From assembly GCA_029937545.1 (NCBI GenBank), contig JAPYPR010000010.1, positions 23,894 to 87,893 on the forward strand: a stretch of DNA of 64,000 bases, written 5' to 3'. Of this stretch, positions 38,958 to 50,491 are shown in pieces. Under the pieces are notes generated by a model that did not search any database, had not been told where the DNA came from, and saw only the letters and a program-made list of their open reading frames with translations. This DNA is from Erythrobacter sp. (GTDB lineage Bacteria; Pseudomonadota; Alphaproteobacteria; Sphingomonadales; Sphingomonadaceae). Within the stretch, counting starts at the first letter, position 1. Each line of letters opens with the position of its first letter. Position numbers and translations under genes: made by a program.

Positions 38958-39563
38958 ATGATTGCGAAGCTCAAAGGCCTGCTCGACGAAACCGGCGCGG
39001 ACTGGGCGGTGATCGACGTCGCGGGCGTGGGTTACCTCGTGCATTGTTCGTCCAAGACGCTCGCCGCGCTCGGCGAGACGGGCGAGGCGTGCACGGTCTA
39101 CACCGATTTGCAGGTGAGCGAAAACGACATGCGCTTGCTGGGCTTCGCCGAGGCAGCCGAGCGCGACTGGTTCCGCCTGCTCACCCAGGTGCAGGGGGTG
39201 GGGAGCAAGGTCGCGCTGGCGATCCTCTCCGCGCTGTCGACCGGCGAGGTTCAGCAGGCCTGTGCTCAGGGCGACGCCGCCACGGTGGCGCGGGCGCAGG
39301 GCGTCGGGCCCAAGCTCGCGGGGCGAATCGTCAACGAACTCAAGGACAAGGCGGGCGCACCACCGGGCGGCGGCATGGCGGGCGGCGCGGCTCCGGCTAC
39401 CCCTGCAGGCGGAGCGAGTGCCGACGCGGTAAGCGCCCTCGAAAACCTCGGCTTCAAGCCGGCCGTGGCAGCACGCGCGGTGGCAGCCGCGCAAGGCGAA
39501 CTCGGCGACGGCGCGAGCGAGGGTAATTTGATACGAGTGGCATTGAAGAGGGCAGCAGGATGA
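38958..39563 (+). CDS. ruvA: Holliday junction DNA helicase subunit RuvA
   Basis: A 201-residue junction-binding subunit. Domain I reads [31 protein letters not shown]; domain II has two HhH motifs, [16 protein letters not shown] and [16 protein letters not shown]; a Gly/Pro/Ala linker precedes domain III ([20 protein letters not shown]), which contacts RuvB. The stop overlaps the following gene by four bases (ATGA). ruvB lies 0.7 kb downstream on the same strand, separated by two small exported-protein genes. Confidence 0.97.
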   Translation: MIAKLKGLLDETGADWAVIDVAGVGYLVHCSSKTLAALGETGEACTVYTDLQVSENDMRLLGFAEAAERDWFRLLTQVQGVGSKVALAILSALSTGEVQQACAQGDAATVARAQGVGPKLAGRIVNELKDKAGAPPGGGMAGGAAPATPAGGASADAVSALENLGFKPAVAARAVAAAQGELGDGASEGNLIRVALKRAAG

Positions 39564-40123
39564 ATGACAATCTCATGCGATATGCGATTACGGCAGCAGC
39601 AGCGGCGCTCCTGGTAACGGCAGCGCAGGCACAGGCGCAGGACATGGAGGCCTTCAAACGCGGCCCGGTGTTCGCGAATTTCGGGGCGCATGCGCCGGTC
39701 GCGGGGATGGGCGAACTGCCTTCGGATGTCGCTTTCAGGCACAGCTTCGATGTTGCCGAGGCCGCGAGCGATGGCAAAGCGAACAGCCACATCGAGAGCG
39801 CCGCGCGCTTCATCAACATGCACGCTGCAGCAGGGGTCGATCCGGAGAATATCCAGGTCGCGGTGGTCGTCCACGGCGGGGCTTCGCTCGACTTGCTGCG
39901 CGATGCTGCGTGGAAGGCGAAAGGCAAGTCCGGCGTTAACGGCAGCCACGCGCTGGTCCGCACCCTGCTCGACGAAGGCGTGCGTGTGATCCTCTGCGGC
40001 CAGAGCGCGGCGGCGCACGGCATCACGCATGACGAACTGATCCCCGGCGTGGAAATGGCACTCTCCGCCATGACCGCCCACGCGCTGTTGCAGCAAGCGG
40101 ACTACTCGGTGAACCCGTTTTGA
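39560..40123 (+). CDS. Exported DsrE family protein
   Basis: A 187-residue protein with an Ala-rich signal peptide ([20 protein letters not shown]) and a DsrE/DsrF-like fold: [37 protein letters not shown], then [25 protein letters not shown] with the Cys equivalent to the active-site Cys of DsrE-like sulfur carriers, and [21 protein letters not shown] C-terminus. Periplasmic sulfur handling is possible but unproven. It is sandwiched between ruvA and ruvB with overlapping stop/start codons on both sides. Confidence 0.85.
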   Translation: MNDNLMRYAITAAAAALLVTAAQAQAQDMEAFKRGPVFANFGAHAPVAGMGELPSDVAFRHSFDVAEAASDGKANSHIESAARFINMHAAAGVDPENIQVAVVVHGGASLDLLRDAAWKAKGKSGVNGSHALVRTLLDEGVRVILCGQSAAAHGITHDELIPGVEMALSAMTAHALLQQADYSVNPF

Positions 40124-40263
40124 GGAAACTGCTCGTCTTGATTGCGACTTTCGCCCTCGGCGCTGTAACCGGATGGCAGGTCAAGGATTTCCTTGACGTG
40201 GATACCTGCGTCGACGCGGGTGGCGCTTGGGATTACCGTACCGGATCGTGCAGAACAGAATGA
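40120..40263 (+). CDS. 47-residue membrane-anchored or exported peptide
   Basis: A short frame from TTG 40120, overlapping the DsrE-gene stop (TTTTGAGG), to TGA 40261-40263, which overlaps the ruvB start as ATGA. It encodes an N-terminal hydrophobic segment [18 protein letters not shown] and a tail with two Cys, [17 protein letters not shown], a pattern I have seen in small exported proteins of related bacteria. Exact overlaps on both sides and a sensible topology make it a real gene translationally coupled to ruvB. Function unknown. Confidence 0.78.
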   Translation: MRKLLVLIATFALGAVTGWQVKDFLDVDTCVDAGGAWDYRTGSCRTE

Positions 40264-41285
40264 CCGAACCCGTCCCTCTCCATTCCCCCGACCGCCAGCC
40301 GGAAGACCCGGACGCGGCGCTGCGGCCGAAATCGCTTGCCGAGTTCGTCGGGCAGAAGGTGGCGCGCGAGAATTTGCGCGTGTTTGTCGAAGCTGCCAAA
40401 CAGCGTGGCGAGGCGATGGATCATGTGCTGTTCTTCGGCCCGCCCGGCCTCGGCAAGACCACGCTGGCGCAGATCGTGTCGAAGGAACTCGGCGTCGGGT
40501 TTCGCGCCACATCCGGCCCGGTCATCGCCAAGGCGGGCGATCTGGCCGCGCTGCTCACCAATCTCGAGCCCAACGATGTGCTCTTCATCGACGAGATCCA
40601 CCGCCTCAATCCGGTGGTCGAGGAGGTGCTCTATCCGGCGATGGAGGACCGTGCGCTCGACATCATCATCGGCGAGGGGCCTTCGGCGCGCAGCGTGCGG
40701 ATCGACCTGCCGCCCTTCACGCTGGTGGGCGCGACCACGCGGCAGGGGCTGCTGACCACGCCCTTGCGCGACCGCTTCGGCATTCCGGTGCGGCTCAATT
40801 TCTATACCGAGAACGAGCTGCTTAAGGTCGTCACGCGCGGCGCAGGGTTGCTCGGCATGGGGATCGACGAGGGCGGCGCGCGAGAGATTGCCCGCCGTTC
40901 GCGCGGCACGCCGCGTGTCGCCGGCCGCCTGATGCGCCGCGTGCGCGATTTCGCACATGTGCTGGGCGAGCCGACGGTGACGACCAAGGTCGCCGACGAT
41001 GCGCTGACCCGGCTGGAAGTCGATTCGCTCGGCCTCGATGCGATGGACCGTCGCTACCTCACCATGATCGCGACCACCTACAAGGGTGGCCCGGTCGGGG
41101 TGGAGACGCTTGCCGCCGGCCTCAGCGAGCCGCGCGATACGGTGGAGGAGGTGATCGAGCCCTATCTCATCCAGCTCGGCCTGATCGCCCGCACCGCGCG
41201 CGGGCGCATGCTCAACGATGGCGGTTGGCAGCATCTCGGCATTGCACCGCCCAGCAGGCCGCAGGGCGACATGTTCGAAGAATAG
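40260..41285 (+). CDS. ruvB: Holliday junction DNA helicase motor RuvB
   Basis: A 341-residue AAA+ ATPase driving branch migration with RuvA. Walker A is [14 protein letters not shown], Walker [13 protein letters not shown], sensor 1 [21 protein letters not shown] with the arginine finger, and the C-terminal winged helix has [13 protein letters not shown] and [13 protein letters not shown] 40260 ([18 protein letters not shown]) overlaps the upstream peptide gene; a longer in-frame start at 40227 is rejected for that reason. Confidence 0.98.
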   Translation: MTEPVPLHSPDRQPEDPDAALRPKSLAEFVGQKVARENLRVFVEAAKQRGEAMDHVLFFGPPGLGKTTLAQIVSKELGVGFRATSGPVIAKAGDLAALLTNLEPNDVLFIDEIHRLNPVVEEVLYPAMEDRALDIIIGEGPSARSVRIDLPPFTLVGATTRQGLLTTPLRDRFGIPVRLNFYTENELLKVVTRGAGLLGMGIDEGGAREIARRSRGTPRVAGRLMRRVRDFAHVLGEPTVTTKVADDALTRLEVDSLGLDAMDRRYLTMIATTYKGGPVGVETLAAGLSEPRDTVEEVIEPYLIQLGLIARTARGRMLNDGGWQHLGIAPPSRPQGDMFEE

Positions 41286-41500
41286 CGCTAACTGGCGGAC
41301 GTAAGGATTGGAGGGGCGGTGGTCCCGATTCGGGACGCAGGCGGTGTAAGGCTCGCTTTTTGGAGCGTAATTCCCATTCTGCGATCTTGAAGATACACAA
41401 ATCGTACCCGAAGCCGGGATTCGGCGGATCGGTGCGAACAGGGGTCCGGCAAGATCGGGGGGAAAGGCCTCCGTCGAAGGGCCGCGAAGGGAAGCAGTCG

Positions 41501-42571
41501 ATGTCGGTCAAATCAGCTCTTGCCAAATTGTCGGCCACCGCTGCGGGTGGCGCGCTGGTTGCCGGCGGCGCCGTGCATGTGGCGGAGCGTCCGGTCACCG
41601 ACAATCCGCAATACAAGGCGCAGGCCGTCAAGCAGGTCAAGCAAGTGAAGCAGGCCAAGCCGGTCGTTCGCACCCTGCCGCGCCGCGCCGCGCGCACCAT
41701 TCCGCCGCGCCCGATCGAATGCGTGCCTTACGATTCGCCGCTGGCTTCGGAGAATCCCGACAATATCTGCCCGCCCGTCTATCGCGAGGCAATGGTGCCG
41801 GTGCCCGTCCCGCCGCTCCCCGAAGCGGCACCGGTAATCGCCGGTGGCGGGGGTGCGCGCTCGATCCCGTCGGGCGGCTATGGCGGCGGATACGGCGGCG
41901 GCTTCGGTGGCGGCTTCTTCGGAGGATTCTTCGGCGGCGGCGGAGGAGGCGGCAGTGTCGTCGTCAATTCGACCACGACCACCGGCGGCGAACTGCCCGA
42001 TATCGATATCGACGTCTCGACCTCCACCTCCAGCGGCGGCACATCAACATCCACCTCGACCGGCGGCAGCTCCAGCTCGACCTCGACCGGCGAAGTTTCG
42101 ACCACCACGGGTGGCAGTTCCAGCTCGACATCGACGTCCACCGGCGAAGTTTCGACCTCGACCGGCGCGGTATCGACCAGCACCGGCGCGGTCTCGACTT
42201 CCACCGGCGAAGTCAGCACGACGACGACCAGCAGTTCGTCCGGCGATGTGTCGAGCAGCTCTTCGGGCGACGTGTCGACCAGCACCTCCACCTCGACCTC
42301 CGGCGATGTGTCTACCAGCACCTCGACCTCGGGCAATGTGACGACAAGCACGAGCTCGTCCAGCTCGACCAGCAGCTCGTCGTCGAGTTCGACCAGCTCG
42401 AGCACGTCGAGCTCCTCGAGCACAAGCAGTTCGACCTCGGGCTCGACCACCGGCAGCACGAGTGGCACCGAAGTCCCCGCGCCGCCGATGGTGGCGCTGT
42501 TCGGGATTGCGGCTGCAGCCGTGCTCGGCCGGCGCAAGTTCCGGGTGAAGCGCGGGGCCGGTCGGGTCTGA
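41501..42571 (+). CDS. Ser/Thr-rich low-complexity surface protein with PEP-CTERM-like tail
   Basis: A 356-residue protein from ATG 41501 (GAAGGGAAG upstream). Order: N-terminal hydrophobic stretch LSATAAGGALVAGGAVHVAE, basic VKQVKQVKQ repeats, Pro-rich part with two Cys, a Gly tract (GGYGGGYGGGFGGG), then about 160 residues of almost only Ser, Thr and Gly with irregular repeats (STSTGEVSTTTG, STGAVSTSTG, SSSGDVS), and a C-terminal VPAPPMVALFGIAAAAVLGRRK. That end combines a VPAP motif, one hydrophobic helix and an Arg/Lys cluster, like PEP-CTERM sorting tails. An exported, possibly glycosylated surface protein is inferred. Confidence 0.8.
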   Translation: MSVKSALAKLSATAAGGALVAGGAVHVAERPVTDNPQYKAQAVKQVKQVKQAKPVVRTLPRRAARTIPPRPIECVPYDSPLASENPDNICPPVYREAMVPVPVPPLPEAAPVIAGGGGARSIPSGGYGGGYGGGFGGGFFGGFFGGGGGGGSVVVNSTTTTGGELPDIDIDVSTSTSSGGTSTSTSTGGSSSSTSTGEVSTTTGGSSSSTSTSTGEVSTSTGAVSTSTGAVSTSTGEVSTTTTSSSSGDVSSSSSGDVSTSTSTSTSGDVSTSTSTSGNVTTSTSSSSSTSSSSSSSTSSSTSSSSSTSSSTSGSTTGSTSGTEVPAPPMVALFGIAAAAVLGRRKFRVKRGAGRV

Positions 42572-42586
42572 CCTCAGGCGCGGGCC

Positions 42587-43303
42587 TTAACGGTAGTTGC
42601 GGCTCCACTCGCCCTGGCGATACCACTGCGTAATCACGTATTTGCGGCCCGCCGCCACCGGCAGCGCCGCGTGCCGCGTATTGCGGTTCGGGCGGCCCTT
42701 GCGGTCCATATTGTTCCAGGCGACCAATAGGCCCGGCTCGGGCATAATCGTCAAACCGAGCCGCGGGAATTCGGTCGCGCCGCCATCTTCCACCGCGTTC
42801 AGATAGACCATGGCAGACCAGCTGCGCTGCCCACCGCGCCGCCGCTCCTGCCGCCAATGCGGGCGCTCGTTGCGGAAGAAATCGCAATGGTGGCGGTATT
42901 CCTCGTCTTCGAGATAGCGCTGCCCCTGGATCGTCTCCGCATGGACGCGGTCGATCCCGAGAACCTCGTCTATCTTGCGACCGAGCGCTGCGGTCTCCGG
43001 CGCTTCGGTGGCGAAGAAATGCGTCGAACTGGTCCGGCCGGAGGGATATTGGGTTTCCGAGAACAGCGTCGATGGGCGCAGGCGGGTTTCGATGATTTTC
43101 ACGAGATCAGCGCATTGTGCGGCGCTCAGGAAGCCGGGGATCAGGAAGAAGTCCGCCTTGTGCCCCCCACGCTCCTCGGCGCGCAGATTGGATTCCAATC
43201 GCGCGCGGACTTCGTCGCCGATCCGGGCCAGCTTGGCGGGATCTGCCATCGGATCGGGCGTTATGCCACCGACGATCTGTGCGAGGCGTGTACGAAGCGA
43301 CAT
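42587..43303 (-). CDS. 2OG-Fe(II) oxygenase, prolyl 4-hydroxylase family
   Basis: A 238-residue oxygenase with the P4Hc domain. FLIPGFLSAAQCADLVKIIE begins the domain; GQRYLEDEEYRHHCDFF carries the HxD iron ligands, GGATEFPRLGLTIMPEPGLLVAWNN follows, and RHAALPVAAGRKYVITQWYR carries the distal His and the 2-oxoglutarate-binding Lys. Start ATG 43303 (MSLRTRLAQIV). Its protein substrate is unknown; it lies between the Ser/Thr-rich surface protein (convergent) and the rhodanese gene upstream in the same direction. Confidence 0.9.
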   Translation of the reverse strand: MSLRTRLAQIVGGITPDPMADPAKLARIGDEVRARLESNLRAEERGGHKADFFLIPGFLSAAQCADLVKIIETRLRPSTLFSETQYPSGRTSSTHFFATEAPETAALGRKIDEVLGIDRVHAETIQGQRYLEDEEYRHHCDFFRNERPHWRQERRRGGQRSWSAMVYLNAVEDGGATEFPRLGLTIMPEPGLLVAWNNMDRKGRPNRNTRHAALPVAAGRKYVITQWYRQGEWSRNYR

Positions 43304-43320
43304 GGCGAGGCCGCTGGCCC

Positions 43321-43739
43321 TCAGTCGCGCTGGACGGGCAGTCCGGCAACTTCCCAGGCGAGAATGCCACCTTCGAGATGCACCGCATCGCGGCCCGTAG
43401 CCTCCGCCAGACGGTCGGCGGCGATGCCGGAGCGACGGTCCGACCGGCAATAAAGCACTCGCTGGGCACCATCCGCATCGGGCAGTCCGGTGGGATCGAA
43501 TGTGTCGAGCGGTATGTTGACCGCCCCGTCGAGATGGCCTTCGGCAAACTCCTCCGGAGTGCGCACGTCGATCAGCTGGATCGGCTCACCCGCCTCCAGC
43601 CGCGTCGAAAGAGCGCGCGGCTGGATCGTCAGGACACCGGCGTCGGCACCAGCGATCTGTGTTTCCTCGGCCTGCGCCCCGCCACCGGCGCAGGCGGCGA
43701 GAAGCCCCGCCGCCAGGCCGGTAAAGAGCGCCTGCCGGA

Positions 43740-43743
<4 letters not shown>
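43321..43743 (-). CDS. Rhodanese-like lipoprotein
   Basis: A 140-residue predicted lipoprotein: lipobox LAAC in [13 protein letters not shown], then a single rhodanese domain, [26 protein letters not shown], with the active-site loop [14 protein letters not shown] holding the catalytic Cys, and [15 protein letters not shown] at the end. GTG 43743 overlaps the acnA stop (GTGA), so it is coupled to acnA. Sulfur transfer in the periplasm is the family role; no specific acceptor is evident. Confidence 0.88.
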
Positions 43744-46415
<2,672 letters not shown>

Positions 46416-46646
46416 GCGCGCGAGTTTCCTTTCAGTTGAGAGCCGTCACCGGACCAATGGTCGAGGCGGCCGAATGTGCCGCGCACCTGCGCGTAAAACG
46501 GGCAAAAATCAAGGGTCCTGCGGGATCCAGAGTAGGCGTCGCGGGAACGATAGTGCCGCTTCAGGACATATTAAGGCAAAATCATGGCAATATTGGTCAC
46601 AGGGAGCGCGTGACGCGCCCGAGCTGCGACCACAAGGGGAAGACAC

Positions 46647-46796
46647 ATGGGTTCGCAAACCACTAAACGGGAACGCACGAAGCGCACTGTCCGCACGGCG
46701 ATAGTCGCCGGATCGCTCATCGTTGCGGGCTGCTTCACCGCGGCCTTCACCCTCGCGGAAGAAACCGCCACGGCGGCCGAGCGGCCCATCCGCTAA
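46647..46796 (+). CDS. 49-residue single-pass membrane peptide
   Basis: Short frame from ATG 46647, with AAGGGGAAG placed well as ribosome binding site, to TAA 46794-46796. It encodes a basic N-terminus (TTKRERTKRTVRTA), one hydrophobic segment IVAGSLIVAGCFTAAFTLA and an acidic tail. The positive-inside layout suggests an N-in membrane anchor. No family recognised. The stop overlaps the end of the convergent transporter gene by four bases. Confidence 0.62.
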   Translation: MGSQTTKRERTKRTVRTAIVAGSLIVAGCFTAAFTLAEETATAAERPIR

Positions 46797-47680
46797 ACCG
46801 CTGCCGGTTCCGACCTCACGCCCGTAGTTGCGATCCAGCAGCCCGCCACGATCAGGACTGCGCCGCCTGCGGCGGTCCATGTCACATCTTCGCCCAGCAT
46901 GAGCCAGCCGAAGAGCGAGGCCCAGACGAAGCCTGAATATTCGAGCGGGACGAGCACTTGCGCCTCGGCCCGCGCATAAGCCCACGCCATCGTCAGCGCA
47001 CCGCCTACCGTCAGCAGCGCGCCTGCCGTCACATCGCCGAGTGCCTCGGTCGGCGGCAGGGTGAACAGGAATGGCGCGGCCAGCAGGTAGATGCAGCCAG
47101 CGATCCCCATGTAGAATGTCGCTACCTCAAGCGGCTTTGCCACCAGCGCCTGTTGCCGTTGCAGCACCAGGTTCCAGGCGTAGAGCAAGGCCGAGAGCGT
47201 GATCGAAGCGAGACCGATCAGCGTGTCTTCGTTGAGATTGCCCCTGCCGAACTTCCCTCCCACGATCACCAGCACGCCCACAAGGCCCAGCACTGCGCCC
47301 CATACGGCGCGCGGACGCAGACGCTCGCCGAGCAGGAACGCCGCGAGGTAGAGCGAAACGATGGGCGCAACGAAGGAGATCGCGATCGTTTCCGCCAGCG
47401 GCAGCTTCGTCAGCGCGAAGAAGAAGGTCAGCGCCATGATCGAGCCGACCGCCCCGCGCGTCAGGTGGATCTTCATCACGGCAGGGGCAGGCCAATTCGA
47501 GCGGAGCGCCAGCCAGACCGGTGCCACGACTGCGAATGCAATTCCCGCTCGCAGCAGCGCGGCCATATAGGCGCCCATCGCCAGCGCGGCGGTTTTCATG
47601 AAGGCATCCATCAGCGAGAGCATCGCGATACCGGCAGCGGTCGCCAGCACGGGCCTGATTGGGGATGCGGACGCGCTCAT
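46793..47680 (-). CDS. EamA/DMT family transporter
   Basis: A 295-residue drug/metabolite-transporter protein with about ten membrane helices in two EamA repeats. Repeat 1 ends AETIAISFVAPIVSLYLAAFLLGERLRPRAVWGAVLGLVGVLVI; repeat 2 ends VPLEYSGFVWASLFGWLMLGEDVTWTAAGGAVLIVAG, the standard paired signature. Substrate unknown. ATG 47680 is preceded by GGGAG. Monocistronic. Confidence 0.9.
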   Translation of the reverse strand: MSASASPIRPVLATAAGIAMLSLMDAFMKTAALAMGAYMAALLRAGIAFAVVAPVWLALRSNWPAPAVMKIHLTRGAVGSIMALTFFFALTKLPLAETIAISFVAPIVSLYLAAFLLGERLRPRAVWGAVLGLVGVLVIVGGKFGRGNLNEDTLIGLASITLSALLYAWNLVLQRQQALVAKPLEVATFYMGIAGCIYLLAAPFLFTLPPTEALGDVTAGALLTVGGALTMAWAYARAEAQVLVPLEYSGFVWASLFGWLMLGEDVTWTAAGGAVLIVAGCWIATTGVRSEPAAV

Positions 47681-47829
47681 CCGTGGCTCCCTAGGGGCGG
47701 GGCGAGGTTTCGTCATCAAATTGTGCGCCAGTTCAGCCTTTCGACAGCCAGTTTCTTGGACAGTCGCAGGCAATCGTTTATATTGCCGCTGTCCGCCAAT
47801 CGGGACTGGCGGCGCAACTGGTGGAACAG

Positions 47830-49254
47830 ATGACCAAGATGAAATTCCTTATCGGCACCGCATGCGGCGCAGCGCTCGTCGCGACTTCGGCCCTGGCGCA
47901 GGACAATGCGCCGGAAAACCTCCTGCCGCCCGAACCGGAGAAGGTGAGCGAGCCGCTGCCCGACATGCGCGAAGCCGCGCCGGAGATGAACACGCAGCAG
48001 AGCGTCGACGATGCTTTCGGCGACATCCGCATGCGCAGCGGCGAGGTGGTGCAGGAGATCCCTTCGCTGGTCGGCGAATGGAGCGCCGGCGATGCTGCCA
48101 AGCTGCTTACCTTCATCCCGACGGTGGAGGCCGAAGGGCTGGTCCCGGCTGACTACGACAGCGCAGCCCTGCAGTCCGCGATCATGGCGGGCGAAAGCCC
48201 CGCACTTAACGAGATCGCAAGCCGGATCTTCGTGTGGCTGGTCGAGGATCTGCGCGACGGCCGCACGCCGATGGAGGCGCGCAAGCAGTGGTTCGTCGTC
48301 GATCCCGATGCCGACACCAACCCCACGCACAAGCTGCTCGAGAACGCGCTGGCCACCGGCCAGATCGCCGAGACGCTGGCCTCGCTCAATCCCGTCGCGC
48401 CCGACTATGCGCGGCTCAAGGAAGAGCTGGCCAAGACCACCGATGCGAAATCGCGCAAGCTGATCCGCGCGAACATGGACCGCTGGCGCTGGCTGGGGCA
48501 GGACCTCGGCAAGCGGTACCTGCTGACCAATGTGCCGGAATACCAGCTGCGCCTGACGGTCAACGACCGGATCATCAAGAACTACCGCGTGGTCGTCGGT
48601 AAGCCCGGCCGCACCGCGACGCCGCAGCTCGCAGAGATGGTGGAAGCGGTGATCTACAACCCGACCTGGACCGTGCCCCAATCGATCGTGAAGGGCGAAG
48701 GTCTGGGCGCGAAGGTGCTGGGCAATCCCGCCTGGGCGCGGGCCAATGGCTACAAGGCGACCAAGGGCGCGAATGGCTGGGTAACCGTGGTGCAGCAGCC
48801 GGGCCCGGGGAATTCGCTCGGCCTGATGAAGCTCGACATGCCCAACGAGCATGCGATCTTCCTCCACGACACGCCGAGCCGGCACCTGTTCGCTCAGGAC
48901 AACCGTGCATTGAGCCACGGCTGCATCCGTGTGCAAGGCGCGCGCGAGCTGGCGATGACTATGTCGATGCTGGGCAATGCCAAAAGCAAGGAGGATCTGC
49001 CGCGCATTCAGGAGGAAGTCTCCGAAATCACGCAGAGCGGCGAGTACACGCGCTATGCGATGGAGCGGCAGTGGCCGGTCTACATCACCTATTTCACCAT
49101 GGGCGTGGACGTGAACGGCAATCTGACCAAATTCGCCGACATCTATGGCCGCGACGCCCCGGTGCTCGCCGCGCTAGACGCCCCCCGCCAGCGCGACCGC
49201 GCGCGCAAGACGAGCGAGGAAGCCGTCGAGATCATCGACGATATGCAGACCTAA
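47830..49254 (+). CDS. L,D-transpeptidase (YcbB/LdtD type)
   Basis: A 474-residue exported protein with signal peptide (FLIGTACGAALVATSALAQ). A scaffold domain covers residues ~60-210 (AKLLTFIPTVEAEGLVPADYD), then the YkuD catalytic domain: LLTNVPEYQLRLTVNDRIIKNYRVVVGKPGR, the WTVP region, HAIFLHDTPSRHLFAQDNRALSHGCIRVQ with catalytic His and the SHGCIR Cys. These enzymes form 3-3 peptidoglycan cross-links or attach proteins. ATG 47830 is chosen; GTG 47821 is an alternative. Confidence 0.93.
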   Translation: MTKMKFLIGTACGAALVATSALAQDNAPENLLPPEPEKVSEPLPDMREAAPEMNTQQSVDDAFGDIRMRSGEVVQEIPSLVGEWSAGDAAKLLTFIPTVEAEGLVPADYDSAALQSAIMAGESPALNEIASRIFVWLVEDLRDGRTPMEARKQWFVVDPDADTNPTHKLLENALATGQIAETLASLNPVAPDYARLKEELAKTTDAKSRKLIRANMDRWRWLGQDLGKRYLLTNVPEYQLRLTVNDRIIKNYRVVVGKPGRTATPQLAEMVEAVIYNPTWTVPQSIVKGEGLGAKVLGNPAWARANGYKATKGANGWVTVVQQPGPGNSLGLMKLDMPNEHAIFLHDTPSRHLFAQDNRALSHGCIRVQGARELAMTMSMLGNAKSKEDLPRIQEEVSEITQSGEYTRYAMERQWPVYITYFTMGVDVNGNLTKFADIYGRDAPVLAALDAPRQRDRARKTSEEAVEIIDDMQT

Positions 49255-49381
49255 GAAGGCAGCGAACCTTCGATCCGCCGCTTTCGTTTCAGCATCTCTT
49301 GCCACAGGCTGAGAGCTGCGACGAAAGCGAAGGGACCGGCCAGGGTGAAAGGCCCGGCGAGCTTTTGCCAGAGGGTTTCAT
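49251..49381 (-). pseudogene. Small membrane-protein remnant, frameshifted near its start
   Basis: ATG 49381 followed by AAACCC goes out of frame, but one extra A would give TLWQKLAGPFTLAGPFAFVA and ALSLWQEMLKRKRRIEGS, ending at the TAG 49251-49253. The predicted intact product would have ~43 residues with one membrane helix. The 3' end overlaps the L,D-transpeptidase stop. It may be a sequencing slip in an A-run or true decay. Confidence 0.4.
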
Positions 49382-49385
49382 CTTC

Positions 49386-49696
49386 TTAACTGAAGACCAC
49401 TGCGAAGATGAGGATCGGCTCGGCCCCAATAGCGAAGATCACGCCCCGCGATGCATAGCGGGGTGTACCCCCATCCGATCGACGATCACTGCGGCGATCG
49501 CACCGAATGTGGCGAGCGAGGCCATGACGAACGGTCCTGCGACCAGCGGAATGATCGTGAATGCGGCGAGAAACACGCCGGGGCCTACGCCAAAGCTGTC
49601 CACCCCGCCGCCGTCATCGAGCGCTATCAAAAATTGAAGTATTCCAACATAGAGCATCCCGCCGCCAAACGTTCCGAACAACAATGGGCGGAACAA
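49386..49696 (-). pseudogene. Small multi-pass membrane protein, probable frameshift near 3' end
   Basis: From a TTG near 49696 the frame reads FRPLLFGTFGGGMLYVGILQ, FLAAFTIIPLVAGPFVMASLATFGAIAAVIVDRMGV and AMHRGA, stopping at 49439-49441. Adding one base in the GGGG run just before that stop continues GVIFAIGAEPILIFAVVFS to TAA 49386-49388, a natural-looking last helix. Family not recognised. Start uncertain. The adjacent downstream gene remnant is broken in the same way. Confidence 0.45.
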
Positions 49697-49740
49697 GAGA
49701 TCCCCGACTTCGCGGAAACCGAGCGCTTCTCTTGTGTGGC

Positions 49741-50436
49741 TCAGAACGCCCCCGGCACCGTTCTTTCGAAGGTCCCGCCGCCCTCGCGGCGGAGCAATTC
49801 CTGTGACGCGATGCGCCGGCCGTCGCTCTGGATGCCGAGGCTGTCGGCATAGAGCAGGCGTCCGCCAGACAGGTCGATCAGGGCGCGGTCGAATTGTTCC
49901 GGCCCCATGGCGAAGCAGCCGTTGGATCGGCCAAGGCGGCCCCAGCGCGCGACGTGTTCGGGCGTGGCATAGCCTGCCTTGTGCATCACGATCGCCCGGG
50001 GCAGGGCGTTGGAATTGGTCGGGTCGAGCCCGTCGAGCCGGATCGAGGTGCCGAATTTTCCGACATACCAGCTTCGCGTCATATAGGCACCGCGGCTGGT
50101 GCAATGCGAGCCTTCGACGTTCGAGTAGCGGTTGAGCCACCCGTCGTGTTCGGGATCGGAGCCGTCGCCATGGCTAACGTGGTAATTCGCCACCCGTTCG
50201 TTCTCGACATCGACGAAATAGAAGCGCCGCTCCGCCGAATGGACGCCGAAATCGGCGATCCCGACGATATCGCGCTTCCAGATTCCGCCACCGACGCGCG
50301 CCAGTTGCTCGCGCGCAATGTCGAGCAGCGTGCGGTCGCGCGTGGCATAGGGATTGACCTGCGCGAAAACGCGTGCGGGAACGGCAGCGACCGCACCTGC
50401 CGCCAGCGTTCCTTTGAGAAGATCGCGCCGTTTCAT
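49741..50436 (-). CDS. Tat-exported L,D-transpeptidase-like protein (YkuD_2 family)
   Basis: A 231-residue protein with a twin-arginine-type signal (MKRRDLLKGTLAAGAVAAVP). The domain has RFYFVDVENERVANYHVSHGDGSDP, NVEGSHCTSRGAYMT, AIVMHKAGYA and GRSNGCFAM; the SNGC Cys and preceding His are the catalytic residues of the murein L,D-transpeptidase catalytic domain family. Role in cell-wall cross-linking is inferred from family. It lies 55 bases after the protease gene upstream on the same strand. Confidence 0.87.
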   Translation of the reverse strand: MKRRDLLKGTLAAGAVAAVPARVFAQVNPYATRDRTLLDIAREQLARVGGGIWKRDIVGIADFGVHSAERRFYFVDVENERVANYHVSHGDGSDPEHDGWLNRYSNVEGSHCTSRGAYMTRSWYVGKFGTSIRLDGLDPTNSNALPRAIVMHKAGYATPEHVARWGRLGRSNGCFAMGPEQFDRALIDLSGGRLLYADSLGIQSDGRRIASQELLRREGGGTFERTVPGAF

Positions 50437-50491
50437 CTAGTGCGAGGTAGCAGAGCCGCCATGGCGGCACCATGAACAATTCGTCGGGTCG

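Noticed and set aside
42000..42470. Repeated DNA in the Ser/Thr region as a CRISPR or tandem-repeat locus
   Set aside because: Repeats are irregular, in frame, and encode Ser/Thr/Gly codons; no spacer structure.
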